Below, in pieces: positions 16,168 through 24,702 of a DNA stretch of 64,000 nucleotides; within the stretch, counting starts at the first letter, position 1, and every line of letters starts with the position of its first letter. The stretch is taken from NCBI RefSeq assembly GCF_013283785.1, contig NZ_JABCPZ010000016.1:1-64000 (forward strand). Reading direction: 5' to 3'. Under the pieces are notes generated by a model. That model worked only from the letters and a program-made list of their open reading frames with translations, was not told the origin of the DNA and searched no databases. This DNA is from Nonomuraea antri. GTDB taxonomy: Bacteria; Actinomycetota; Actinomycetes; Streptosporangiales; Streptosporangiaceae. A program made the translations under genes and the position numbers.

Positions 16168-17433
16168 TCAGGCGACCGCCGTCGGCGGGTTCACCAGGTT
16201 CTTCAGCGAGATCGACTCGTCACCGACGCGGTCGGGCGGCAGCGTGCCTCCGTCGCCGAGCACCTTGCGCACCAGCATGTAGTCGCGGGGCGCGTTGACG
16301 GAGTCGGAGGCGATCAGCCGGCCGGTCTTGTAGTAGAACACCGAGAACCGCTCGGTGGCCGGGTCGCCGCGCACGACGCAGTCGTCGTAGCCCGCGGACA
16401 GGCCGGCGATCTGCAGTTTCAGGTCGGCCTGATCCGACCAGAACCACGGCACGGCCCGCGTCTCCTGGGTGAGCCCGAGCAGCGAGGCGGCGGCGACCTG
16501 CGCCTGCGCCACGGCGTTCTGCACCGACTCGATCCGCACCCGGCCCTGCCGGGTCAGCGGATGGGGCAGGACGGTGCAGTCGCCTGCGGCCACGATCGCC
16601 GGGTTGCTGGTGCGCGCGGCGGCGTCGACGACGATGCCGTGCTCGACCCGCAGCCCCAGTTGCCCGGCCAGCTCGGTGCGCGGTTCCAGGCCGATGCCCA
16701 CGACCACCACGTCCGCGGGCAGCAGGGTGCCGTCGCTCAGCCGCACGCCGCGTACGCGCTCGTCGCCCGTGAACGCGGTCACCGTCGTGCCGGTGCGCAC
16801 CTCGGTGCCCCGGCGGCGGTGGGCGTCGGCGTAGAAGCCGGAGACGGCGGGCGCGACCGCGCGCGCCATCAGCCGGTCGGCGGCCTCGACCACGACGACG
16901 TCCTTGCCGGCGGCCCGCGCGGCGGCGGCGGCCTCCAGGCCGACGAATCCGCCGCCGACGACCACGACGCGCCCGGCGCCCGCCAGGTCGCGGCGCAGCG
17001 CGAGCGCGTCGTCGACGTCGCGCAGGTAGTGGATGCCGCTCAGGCCGTGTCCTGGCACGCGCATGCGCCTGGGGGTGCCGCCGACGGTCAGGGCGAGCCT
17101 GGTGAAGGCGAGCCGCCGGCCGCCGCGCGTCACGGCCTCACCCGCGCCCGTGACGGGGTCGGTGAGACGGATGGTCTCGATCCATTCGCCGCAGATCAGC
17201 TCGATCCCGTTGCTCGCGTAGAAGTCCGCGCCGCGCAGCGCGAGCCGGTCCTCGGCGAGATCGCCCTGGAGGAACCGTTTGGACAGCGGCGGTCGCTGGT
17301 AGGGCGGGCGCGCCTCGCCGCCGATCAGGGTGATCGGCTCGGTCGCGCCCAGCTCCCGAAGGCTCGTCGCCACCTGCAGCCCGGCCTGGCTGGCACCCAC
17401 GATCAGCGTGCCCACGCGGTCGCTGGAGTTCAC
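16168..17433 (-). CDS. FAD-dependent ferredoxin reductase for the oxygenase
   Basis: A 421-residue reductase of the putidaredoxin-reductase type. The FAD motif is LIVGASQAGLQVATSL, followed by YQRPPLSKRFLQG; the NAD(P)H motif is VVVGGGFVGLEAAAA; the second FAD motif is IVAAGDCTVLPHP, and the C-terminal domain begins at PWFWSDQADLKLQIAGL. It would transfer electrons from NADH to the ferredoxin at 6290. It is monocistronic, divergent from the first bicupin gene, and has operator O6 14 bp upstream of its start. Confidence 0.93.
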   Translation of the reverse strand: MNSSDRVGTLIVGASQAGLQVATSLRELGATEPITLIGGEARPPYQRPPLSKRFLQGDLAEDRLALRGADFYASNGIELICGEWIETIRLTDPVTGAGEAVTRGGRRLAFTRLALTVGGTPRRMRVPGHGLSGIHYLRDVDDALALRRDLAGAGRVVVVGGGFVGLEAAAAARAAGKDVVVVEAADRLMARAVAPAVSGFYADAHRRRGTEVRTGTTVTAFTGDERVRGVRLSDGTLLPADVVVVGIGLEPRTELAGQLGLRVEHGIVVDAAARTSNPAIVAAGDCTVLPHPLTRQGRVRIESVQNAVAQAQVAAASLLGLTQETRAVPWFWSDQADLKLQIAGLSAGYDDCVVRGDPATERFSVFYYKTGRLIASDSVNAPRDYMLVRKVLGDGGTLPPDRVGDESISLKNLVNPPTAVA

Positions 17434-17446
17434 CGCACCTCCCTTG

Positions 17447-17461
17447 AAAGGTCTAACATTT
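17447..17461. promoter_or_regulatory. Regulon operator O6 (reductase side)
   Basis: AAAGGTCTAACATTT shares the AAAGGTCTAAC half with O8 and has a degenerate second arm. It lies 14 bp before the reductase start. Confidence 0.65.
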
Positions 17462-17494
17462 ATACCTTAGTCGGGCGCGAGCCTCCGTTCAACC

Positions 17495-17535
17495 TTGACG
17501 GTCGTTGCGGGCTTCGGTAGGAAGGTAATACCATT
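17495..17535 (+). promoter_or_regulatory. Bicupin promoter with operator O7
   Basis: TTGACG (17495-17500), 17 bp, then TAGGAA (17518-17523) form a promoter. GAAGGTAATACCATT (17521-17535) overlaps the -10 end and is almost identical to O9 at 26160. Confidence 0.7.
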
Positions 17536-17571
17536 AAGCCTAATTGTGTAGGGCCGATGCTAGGAGGACCC

Positions 17572-18564
17572 ATGGGCAAGAGCGGACGAGTGTTCGTACG
17601 CGGCCTGATCTCGCAGACCTACGGCCTCGGGGAGTTCCGCCGCCGCCAGCTGGCGGTCGAGCGCGTCCGCGACGACAGCGTCGTCGTGGACGACGCGAAG
17701 GTCGCGCACTCCGGTGACAGCGCGAAGAGCAAGACCTGGTGGCGCATCGGCCCCGGTGACGAGGACTTCCTCACCCAGACGATCCAGGTGCACTTCGTGG
17801 AGTTGCCGCCGGAGTCGTCGAACCACGGCCACGGCCATCAGAACGAGGCCGCCTTCTACATCCTGGAGGGCCGCGGCTACGAGATCCACGACGACCAGCG
17901 CTACGACTGGGCCAAGGACGACCTGGTCTTCGTGCACACCGACTCCGTGCACCGGCACTTCAACCCCTACCAGGAGCGCGCCGTCGCGCTGGTGGTGAAG
18001 GCCAAGTGCACGTGGATGTTCATGGGGCTGATCCAGCAGGGCCGGTCCGGGCCGGTCGAGGAGGAGGAGCGTTTCGGCCCGCGCGAGGACTGGTCGCGCA
18101 TCTGGACGCCGGGCGTGCTCGACCGCAAGAAGGTGATCTCTCCCGCCGACACGACCTGGGAGCGGACCCCGCTCGGGCGGGTGCGCGTCATGTCCTCGGC
18201 CGAGCGCACCGACGGCCGCATCTTCAGCGTGGACGCCTTCGAGCTCGACATCCCCGCCGGCGGCCACAGCGGCAAGTACTGGAAGATGGCCGACGAGGTC
18301 TACTACGTGCTCGACGGCGACGGCTACGCGCTGCAGTGGGAGGTCGAGGCCGAGATCGCGGAGAAGTACTACGCGCGGATCGCCCTGGAGCCCAAGCGCT
18401 ACGAGATCAGGCGGGGCGACACGCTCTACGTCCCGCAGAACCACGTCTGCCAGATCTTCGCCGCGGACGGCACCCCGCTGCGGCTGTTCAACGCGCAGAA
18501 CCGCGTCTTCAAGCACCTCGGTTACGACACCGTCCACTACTTCGAGCCGGCCTCGGCGGAGTGA
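17572..18564 (+). CDS. Bicupin protein A, possible metal-dependent dioxygenase
   Basis: A 330-residue protein with two cupin domains. The N-terminal domain has a complete site: H-x-H-x4-E in [12 protein letters not shown] and H-x3-N in HRHFN. The C-terminal domain ([25 protein letters not shown], then PQNHVCQIF) lacks the second histidine and the H-x3-N motif, so it is probably structural. ATG 17572 is chosen over ATG 17557 because AGGAGG precedes it. The fold includes gentisate-type ring-cleaving dioxygenases. Since no LigAB-type extradiol dioxygenase is in the locus, this is one of two candidates for ring opening. The stop overlaps the phosphoglycerate-mutase-like start. Confidence 0.8.
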   Translation: MGKSGRVFVRGLISQTYGLGEFRRRQLAVERVRDDSVVVDDAKVAHSGDSAKSKTWWRIGPGDEDFLTQTIQVHFVELPPESSNHGHGHQNEAAFYILEGRGYEIHDDQRYDWAKDDLVFVHTDSVHRHFNPYQERAVALVVKAKCTWMFMGLIQQGRSGPVEEEERFGPREDWSRIWTPGVLDRKKVISPADTTWERTPLGRVRVMSSAERTDGRIFSVDAFELDIPAGGHSGKYWKMADEVYYVLDGDGYALQWEVEAEIAEKYYARIALEPKRYEIRRGDTLYVPQNHVCQIFAADGTPLRLFNAQNRVFKHLGYDTVHYFEPASAE

Positions 18565-19349
18565 CCCTGCGGCTGAAGGACGCCCCGTTCCGGCACCCGG
18601 AGCGGGGCGTCTCCCCGTTGGTCCTGCTGCGGCACGGCGAGAGCGAGTGGAACGCCGGGAACCTGTTCACCGGCTGGGTCGACGTCGACCTGACGCCGTC
18701 CGGCGCGGAGCAGGCGCGGCGGGCCGGGCGGCTGCTGCGCCGGGCCGGGCTGCCGCCGACCGTGGCGCACACCTCCCTGCTCACCCGCGCGGTGCGCACC
18801 GGGGATCTCGCGCTGGCCGCGGCAGGCCGGGCCTGGGCGCAGGTCCGCAGGAACTGGCGGCTCAACGAGCGGCACTACGGCGCGCTGCAGGGCAAGGACA
18901 AGAGGGAGATCCTCCGCGAGTACGGCGAGGAGCGCTTCCGGCTCTGGCGCCGCTCCTACGACGTGCCGCCGCCGCCCGACCCGGACGACGCCTGGCACGT
19001 GCGTGACGACCCGCGCTACGCCGATCTGCCCCGCGACCTGCTGCCCCGGGCCGAGTCGCTGGCCGACGTCGCCGCCCGCCTGCTGCCCCACTGGTACGAC
19101 GGCATCGTGCCCGACCTGCGCGCCGGGCACACGGTACTGGTCGTGGCGCACAGCAACTCGCTGCGGGCGCTCGTCGCGCACCTCGACCGCCTCGACCGCG
19201 AGGAGGTCATGGGCCTGAACATCCCGACCGGCATCCCGCTGCGCTACGACCTCGACGAGGATCTGCGTCCGCTCCAGCGCGGCGGCCGCTACCTCGACCC
19301 GGCGGCGGCCGCGGCGGGCGCCCTGGCGGTGGCCGGCCAGGGGCGCTGA
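18561..19349 (+). CDS. Phosphoglycerate mutase-family protein (GpmA-like)
   Basis: A 262-residue histidine-phosphatase-superfamily protein with the cofactor-dependent phosphoglycerate mutase signature: [20 protein letters not shown] with His25 as phosphoacceptor, [14 protein letters not shown] with the catalytic Glu, [10 protein letters not shown], and second histidine in [11 protein letters not shown]. The G of the usual AHGNS is serine here. Length and insert are close to GpmA, but its coupling to a bicupin in a catabolic regulon and the probable presence of a housekeeping copy elsewhere suggest a specialised role. GTG 18561 overlaps the cupin stop as GTGA. Confidence 0.85.
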   Translation: MTLRLKDAPFRHPERGVSPLVLLRHGESEWNAGNLFTGWVDVDLTPSGAEQARRAGRLLRRAGLPPTVAHTSLLTRAVRTGDLALAAAGRAWAQVRRNWRLNERHYGALQGKDKREILREYGEERFRLWRRSYDVPPPPDPDDAWHVRDDPRYADLPRDLLPRAESLADVAARLLPHWYDGIVPDLRAGHTVLVVAHSNSLRALVAHLDRLDREEVMGLNIPTGIPLRYDLDEDLRPLQRGGRYLDPAAAAAGALAVAGQGR

Positions 19350-19350
19350 G

Positions 19351-20565
19351 CTACCGCTCGGCCTCGGCCATCCCGGTGTAGGAGCGCACCACGCCGCCGC
19401 GCAGCCACGCCCATCCGGCGACGAGCACCGGACCCAGCCCTCCGACGGTGAGCGCCGCCACGGGGCCGATCACGCCGGCCACCGCCCCGACGACGACGTC
19501 CCCGATCGCCGGGCCGCCCCGCGAGGACATCTGGTAGAAGGCCGTGACCCGGCCCCGGATCTCGTCCGGGGTGTCGATCTGGACGGCGGCGTGCCTGATC
19601 GTGGTGGCCATGGCGTCGAAGGCGCCGAGCAGCAGGGCGGCGAGCACGGCCAGGGGGAAGACCGGCGAGTGCGCCAGCAGCATGGCCGAGACGCCGTAGC
19701 AGAGCGTGGCCGCGAGCAGGACCCGGCCCTGCCGCCGGCTGCTCCGCACCGTGCGGACGATCGCGTAGGTCGCGATCAGCGCCCCGGCCGACGGGGCGCC
19801 GGACAGCACGCCGTACCCGGTCGCGCCGACCTGCAGCACGTCCAGCGCGAGCGCCGGCAGCAGCACCCGGTAGGCGCTGAACACCGTCGCCGACAGGTCG
19901 AGCAGCATGAGGTGGTAGATGAGCGGCCGGCGGGCGATGTATCCGGCGCCGTCGGCGATCGAGCCCAGGATCGAGCGGCGCTCGGCGGCCGGCGCCGGCG
20001 CGGGGAGCCGCAGCAGGGCGAGCACCCCGACCAGCACCGCGTAGGTCACCGCGTCGACGACGTACATCAGCCCGGGCCCGGCCACGCTGATGAGCACGCC
20101 CGCCAGCAGCGGGCCGGCCAGCACGGCCAGCTCGCGCGACGGGTTGAGCAGCGCGATCGCCTCCCCGATCCGGTGCTTCGGCACCAGCGCGGGGATCAGC
20201 GCCTGCCTGGCCGGCTGGTCGAACGTCGCCGCGGCCGTGGTGAGCACCACGGAGACCACGACGTGCCAGGCCTCGGCCCGGCCGGTTAGCGTCAGCCAGG
20301 AGAGCGCGGCGGCTACGAGCAGCGCGACGGCCTGCGCGGCCTGCAGCAGCCGGCGCCGGTCCAGGCGGTCGGCCAGCGCCCCGCCCAGCGGGCTGAGGAC
20401 GAGCAGCGCGACCGCCTGCGCGGCGCCGACCAGCCCGGTGTGCACCACCGAGCCGGTCAGCTGGTAGACCTGGTAGAAATTGGCCGCCACGGTGCCGCGG
20501 GTGCCGATCTGGGACAACACGACTCCGCACCAGTACAGCGCGAAGTCGCGGTTGCGCAGAATCAC
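19351..20565 (-). CDS. MFS transporter, MFS_3 (EntS-like) type
   Basis: A protein of about 404 residues with 10-12 membrane segments. It opens ILRNRDFALYWCGVVLSQIGT, has the MFS loop GGALADRLDRRRLLQAAQA between segments 2 and 3, and the APSAGALIATYAIVRTV region mid-protein. The MFS_3 group is mostly exporters. The start is GTG 20565 or TTG 20571; the latter overlaps the stop of the ABC ATPase. Upstream codons are Arg/Pro-rich shadow. Last gene of the importer operon, so it may export a toxic intermediate. It converges with the mutase-like gene at 2 bp distance. Confidence 0.85.
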   Translation of the reverse strand: MILRNRDFALYWCGVVLSQIGTRGTVAANFYQVYQLTGSVVHTGLVGAAQAVALLVLSPLGGALADRLDRRRLLQAAQAVALLVAAALSWLTLTGRAEAWHVVVSVVLTTAAATFDQPARQALIPALVPKHRIGEAIALLNPSRELAVLAGPLLAGVLISVAGPGLMYVVDAVTYAVLVGVLALLRLPAPAPAAERRSILGSIADGAGYIARRPLIYHLMLLDLSATVFSAYRVLLPALALDVLQVGATGYGVLSGAPSAGALIATYAIVRTVRSSRRQGRVLLAATLCYGVSAMLLAHSPVFPLAVLAALLLGAFDAMATTIRHAAVQIDTPDEIRGRVTAFYQMSSRGGPAIGDVVVGAVAGVIGPVAALTVGGLGPVLVAGWAWLRGGVVRSYTGMAEAER

Positions 20566-20567
20566 GG

Positions 20568-21719
20568 TCAATCGACGGGGACCAGCACGAGCTTGGCCGG
20601 ATCCATCCGCAGATAGACCTCGGTCCCTGGTTCGATCGAGGTCGAGGGGTTCCCGCGGGTGCGCAGCTCGTGCTTGCCGACCGCCACCACGTGGTCGAGG
20701 CTGTCTCCCAGGTAGGCGCGGGTGAGCACGGTGCCCTTCCACTCGTTGGGCACCTCGCCCGCCCTGGAGGTGGTGCTGACCTCCACCACCTCAGGACGCG
20801 CCGACACGATCACGTCGGTGCCCAGCGGCAGGGCCATGGCGGAGTCGAGCGCGAGCTGGCCGTCGAGGGTGTTGACGGTGTAGCGGTCGCCGTCCCTGGC
20901 CACCACGTTGCCGGACAGGAAGTTCGACGTGCCGATGAACTCCGCGACGAACCGGCAGTTGGGGTTCTCGTAGATGTCGCGGGGCCGGCCGAGCTGCACG
21001 ACGCTGCCGTTGCGCATCACCGCGATCGCGTTGCTCAGCGCCAGCGCCTCGACCTGGTCGTGCGTCACGTACACCGAGGTGATGCCGAGTTCGCGCTGCA
21101 CCCGCTTCAGCTCGTAGCGCAGCGACTCGCGCAGTTTCGCGTCCAGGTTGGACAGCGGCTCGTCGAGCAGCAGGAGCGGGGGTTCGATGACGAGGGCGCG
21201 GGCCAGGGCGAGCCGCTGCTGCTGGCCGCCGGACAGCTTGGTGGCCTGCCGGTCTGCCAGGTGGGCCAGCTCCATCGTCTCCAGCACGCGCAGCACCCGC
21301 TCGGAGATCTCCTTGCGGCCCAGCCGGTCGCCGCGCTTCTTCACCTGCAGGGGGAAGGCGACGTTGTCGAAGACCGTCATGTGCGGCCAGATGGCGTAGG
21401 ACTGGAAGACCATGCCCAGTCCCCGCTCGTTGGCGGGGACGTTGACCGATCTCCTGCCCTCGTCGGCGGAGAAGAGCACGCGGTCGCCGACCTCGATGGT
21501 GCCCGAGTCGGGGCGTTCCAGCCCGGCGATCGCGCGCAGCGTCGTCGTCTTGCCGCAGCCCGAGGGCCCGAGCAAGGTGAACAACTGGCCGTTCTCCACG
21601 GTGAAGCTGACGTCGTTGACCGCGAACACCCGGGCCTCCTGTGCCGAGGCGGCGCGCGAGTCACGCCGGCGGCGGCGCTCCCCGTCGAAGGTCTTGACGA
21701 GGTTGTTGATGCTGAGCAT
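20568..21719 (-). CDS. ABC importer ATPase (FbpC/PotA type)
   Basis: A 383-residue ATPase for a binding-protein-dependent importer. Walker A is GPSGCGKTT, signature LSGGQQQRLALARAL, Walker B LLLDEPLSNLDAKLRESL, with the C-terminal TOBE-type regulatory domain (NFLSGNVV, VSARPEVVEV). An Arg-rich insert at residues 16-30 is unusual between strands 1 and 2. It belongs to the ferric iron/polyamine/thiamine-type class of transporters, which also includes carboxylate importers. It follows the permease by 27 bp and would energise it. Confidence 0.92.
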   Translation of the reverse strand: MLSINNLVKTFDGERRRRRDSRAASAQEARVFAVNDVSFTVENGQLFTLLGPSGCGKTTTLRAIAGLERPDSGTIEVGDRVLFSADEGRRSVNVPANERGLGMVFQSYAIWPHMTVFDNVAFPLQVKKRGDRLGRKEISERVLRVLETMELAHLADRQATKLSGGQQQRLALARALVIEPPLLLLDEPLSNLDAKLRESLRYELKRVQRELGITSVYVTHDQVEALALSNAIAVMRNGSVVQLGRPRDIYENPNCRFVAEFIGTSNFLSGNVVARDGDRYTVNTLDGQLALDSAMALPLGTDVIVSARPEVVEVSTTSRAGEVPNEWKGTVLTRAYLGDSLDHVVAVGKHELRTRGNPSTSIEPGTEVYLRMDPAKLVLVPVD

Positions 21720-21746
21720 CTGTCCTCCTGATGAAAGCCCGGTGGG

Positions 21747-23474
21747 TCAGTCCTGCCGGAGCCCGACTTTGGCGCCGAGCTTGTAGGCGATGACGACGAG
21801 CACGGCGAGGGTGAGCACCATGACGACACCGAGTGCCGCCAGGACGGTGAACTGGCCGTTCTCGTACTGCTCGAAGATGAGAATGGAGAGGACCTCGTTG
21901 CCCGGGCTGTAGAGCAGGATCGAGCTCGACAGTTCGCGGAAGGAGACGACGAGGATGTAGATCCACCCGTCCAGCAGGCCGGGCGAGAGGAGGGGCAGCA
22001 GCACCCGGCGGAACGTCTGCCACCAGCTCGCCCCGCTGACCTGGGCCGACTCCTCCAGCTCGGCCGAGATCTGGTGCATCGAGGTGACCGCGTAGCGCAT
22101 GCCGTACGGCATGTAGCGGGTGCAGTAGGCGATCAGCAGGATGAAGATCGTGCCGTAGATCGGGATGGGGCTGCGCAGGTACACGAAGGAGAGCGCGAGC
22201 CCGAGCACCAGGCCGGGGATCACCAGCGGGACGAACGAGAAGTGGTCCACGAGCTGCCGCCCGGGGATGCGTGAGCGCACGACGATCCACGCGCCGACCG
22301 CCATCAGGATCATGACGAGCGTCGCCGACCCCAGACCGAGCGCCAGGGAGTTCGTCAGCGCCGTCATCGCGTCGGACATCTCGAAGAGCTGGCGGTAGTT
22401 GTCCAGCGACATCGAGGCGAAGGCGTCGCCCGACGGCGCCTGGTAGAACTTCAGCAGCGAGGTGTAGAGCAGCACGAGCAGCGGCCCGACGACGGTGAAG
22501 AAGAAGTACAGCACGATGAGTGCGCCCATGACCGGCCGCCACTTGCCGAGCTCCATCGGCCGCGGCCGGAACCCCTTGCCCGTCACGGTCTGGTAGGTCT
22601 TGCCCGACCTGCCGACGAAATTGGAGATCGTCACGCCGATCAGCGCGAGCACCAGCAGGCCCACCGCCAGCGCGCCGGCCGAGGCGAGGTCGGGCGGGTA
22701 GGAACGCAGCACGAAGTAGATGCGGCTGGTGAAGACGTAGATCCCGTTCTGCAGGCCGAGCAGGGCGGGCACCTCGAAGCTCTCCAGGCTGCGCACCACC
22801 ATGATGAGCACCGCGGCGACGATCGCCGGGCGCGTCAGCGGCACGGTGATCCGGCGGAACACCTGCCACCTGCTGGCCCCCGACATCAGGGCCGACTCCT
22901 CCAGCGAGGGGTCCATCGACCGGAACGCGGCGACCATGAGCAGGAACACGATGGGAGAAAGGTGCAGACCTTCCACCCAGACCATCCCCCACACGGTGAA
23001 GATGTCGAGGAAGGCCGGGCCGAAGACCGGTTCGAGCAGCTTGTTGAGCAGGCCGATGTCCGGGCTCGCCAGGAAGATCCACGAGATGGTGTACAGGATG
23101 CCCGGGATGATCAAGGGGATGATCGAGGCCGCGAAGAAGAGTCCCTTGAACGGGACGTCCGTCCGCACGTTGAGGTAGGCGAGTGCGGTGCCGACGACCA
23201 ACGACAGCACGGCCGATCCCACCGCGAACCACAACGAGTTCCCGATCATGTCGCCGACGCGCGGATCACCGTAGGCGCGGGCGAAACCGCCGAGCGTGAA
23301 ACCGTCGGCGTCGAAGAAGGTGCCCCAGATCAAGTAGTAGAGGGGCACGAGCGCGAGATAGCCGATCAGACCGGCGACCACGGCGATGATGACGATCTTG
23401 GGGGTTGCCAACCGGCGCAGCCGGCCGAGCACGGCTGCCTTGCGGGCAGGGACGGCGGGAGACGCCGTGGTCAT
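21747..23474 (-). CDS. ABC importer permease, fused two-domain (FbpB type)
   Basis: A 575-residue protein with two BPD_transp_1 permease domains fused head to tail, about 12 membrane segments. Each half carries an EAA loop: EESALMSGASRWQVFRRITVPL in the first and EESAQVSGASWWQTFRRVLLPLL in the second. Fused permeases are typical of ferric-iron-type importers. AGAGGTGAGGGC precedes ATG 23474. It would pair with the ATPase and the two lipoprotein binding proteins. Substrate is unknown; regulon membership suggests the aromatic growth substrate or an ester of it rather than iron. Confidence 0.92.
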   Translation of the reverse strand: MTTASPAVPARKAAVLGRLRRLATPKIVIIAVVAGLIGYLALVPLYYLIWGTFFDADGFTLGGFARAYGDPRVGDMIGNSLWFAVGSAVLSLVVGTALAYLNVRTDVPFKGLFFAASIIPLIIPGILYTISWIFLASPDIGLLNKLLEPVFGPAFLDIFTVWGMVWVEGLHLSPIVFLLMVAAFRSMDPSLEESALMSGASRWQVFRRITVPLTRPAIVAAVLIMVVRSLESFEVPALLGLQNGIYVFTSRIYFVLRSYPPDLASAGALAVGLLVLALIGVTISNFVGRSGKTYQTVTGKGFRPRPMELGKWRPVMGALIVLYFFFTVVGPLLVLLYTSLLKFYQAPSGDAFASMSLDNYRQLFEMSDAMTALTNSLALGLGSATLVMILMAVGAWIVVRSRIPGRQLVDHFSFVPLVIPGLVLGLALSFVYLRSPIPIYGTIFILLIAYCTRYMPYGMRYAVTSMHQISAELEESAQVSGASWWQTFRRVLLPLLSPGLLDGWIYILVVSFRELSSSILLYSPGNEVLSILIFEQYENGQFTVLAALGVVMVLTLAVLVVIAYKLGAKVGLRQD

Positions 23475-23553
23475 GCCCTCACCTCTTTCCGAACCAGGTT
23501 GCGATGATCAAGCGCGCGGCGGCACCGGGGGCGCCGCCGCGCGATCGGGTGAC

Positions 23554-24702
23554 TCACTTGCCGTCGACCTGCTCACCGTTGGAGATGACCTGGTCATAGC
23601 GCTTGCTCCACTCGTCACCGTTCTTCGTCAGCTCAGCGACGTCGATCGGGACGATCTCCACCCCCTTGAGCGGGTCGTCGCCCTCCACGATGGCCGGGGT
23701 GAGGCCCTGCTTCACCAGCAGCTCCTGGCCCTCCTGCAGCATCCAGTCGGCGAACAACATCGCCGCGGCGGGATGCTTGGCCGTCTTCATCAGGCCGAAG
23801 CCGTTGGGCCTGGCGATGACCGGCTGCACGAGGGGCAGGTAGTCGACCGGCGCGCCCTTGGCCTTGGCCTGCTCGACGATGTAGGTGTAGTTGGAGGCGG
23901 CGACCGAGAACTGGCCGGCCGACAGCAACTGGCCCTGCACCGTGTGGCCCTTGACGATCTTCGCGCCGCCGGCCATGCCGGTGAAGAGCTTGTCGATCTC
24001 CTCCTTGGTCTTGCCCTGCTTCTCCCAGTACCGGTAGAGGGTCAGGTACCAGTCGGAGTCGCTGAGCTCCATGGCCAGCTTGCCGTCCCACTTGGGGTCG
24101 GCGAGCTCCTCCCAGGTCTTCGGCGCCTGCTCCGAGGTCACCATCTTGGTGTTCCAGCTCGGCGCGAACAGGTTCATGCGCGTGGCCGTCCAGCCCTGCT
24201 GCCGCCCGGCCTCCTGGACCATGCGCCGCCGTTCACCGTCGTAGGTGGCCAGAACGCCTTCGGTGTTCAGGTCGAACAGCTCGGTCGCGTTGGTCTCCAC
24301 CACGTCGTTGCCCTGGTAGCCGGCCTTCTGCTCCTGCACGATCCGCTGCAGCACCGTCTCGGACCCGGCGCGGTACAGGTTCACCTTGACGTCGAACTGG
24401 CCTTCGAACGCCTTCAGCACGGCGTCGGCCACCTCGCTCGTCATGGACGTGTAGAGGTCGAGCGTGCCCTCCTTCTCGGCCAGCGGGACGAGCTTGTCGC
24501 GCCGCTGCTGCCCGGTCATCGCGTTGACCTCGGTGTAGAGCTGCTCCGCCGCGGTGGGCCCGCCGCCGGTCGCGGCCTTGGGCACGCCGGCCGTGGGCGG
24601 GCCGCCGCAGCCCGCGAGCAGGAGCACGAGCGCGGACCCTGAGGCCAGAGCGTGCTTGACGGGCCTACCTCCGCGGTGGCCCGGCACAGGTGCGGTGTTC
24701 AC
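23554..24702 (-). CDS. Solute-binding lipoprotein 1 of the importer
   Basis: A 382-residue family-1 extracellular solute-binding protein. After an unusually long 19-residue n-region comes SGSALVLLLAGCGG with the lipobox cysteine. The mature part has LVPLAEKEGTLDLYTSMTSE, FEGQFDVKVNLYRAGSETVLQRI and ADPKWDGKLAMELSD, as in Fbp/iron-type receptors. GTG 24702 overlaps the stop of the other binding protein as GTGA, and no nearer start codon precedes the signal. It resembles its neighbour closely along the whole length, so they arose by tandem duplication; they may bind different ligands. Confidence 0.9.
   Translation of the reverse strand: MNTAPVPGHRGGRPVKHALASGSALVLLLAGCGGPPTAGVPKAATGGGPTAAEQLYTEVNAMTGQQRRDKLVPLAEKEGTLDLYTSMTSEVADAVLKAFEGQFDVKVNLYRAGSETVLQRIVQEQKAGYQGNDVVETNATELFDLNTEGVLATYDGERRRMVQEAGRQQGWTATRMNLFAPSWNTKMVTSEQAPKTWEELADPKWDGKLAMELSDSDWYLTLYRYWEKQGKTKEEIDKLFTGMAGGAKIVKGHTVQGQLLSAGQFSVAASNYTYIVEQAKAKGAPVDYLPLVQPVIARPNGFGLMKTAKHPAAAMLFADWMLQEGQELLVKQGLTPAIVEGDDPLKGVEIVPIDVAELTKNGDEWSKRYDQVISNGEQVDGK

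Noticed and set aside
21661-23232. Reverse-strand ORF in another frame of the fused permease gene
   Set aside because: Arg/Pro/Gly-rich translation without membrane segments; the overlapping frame gives a typical two-domain permease.
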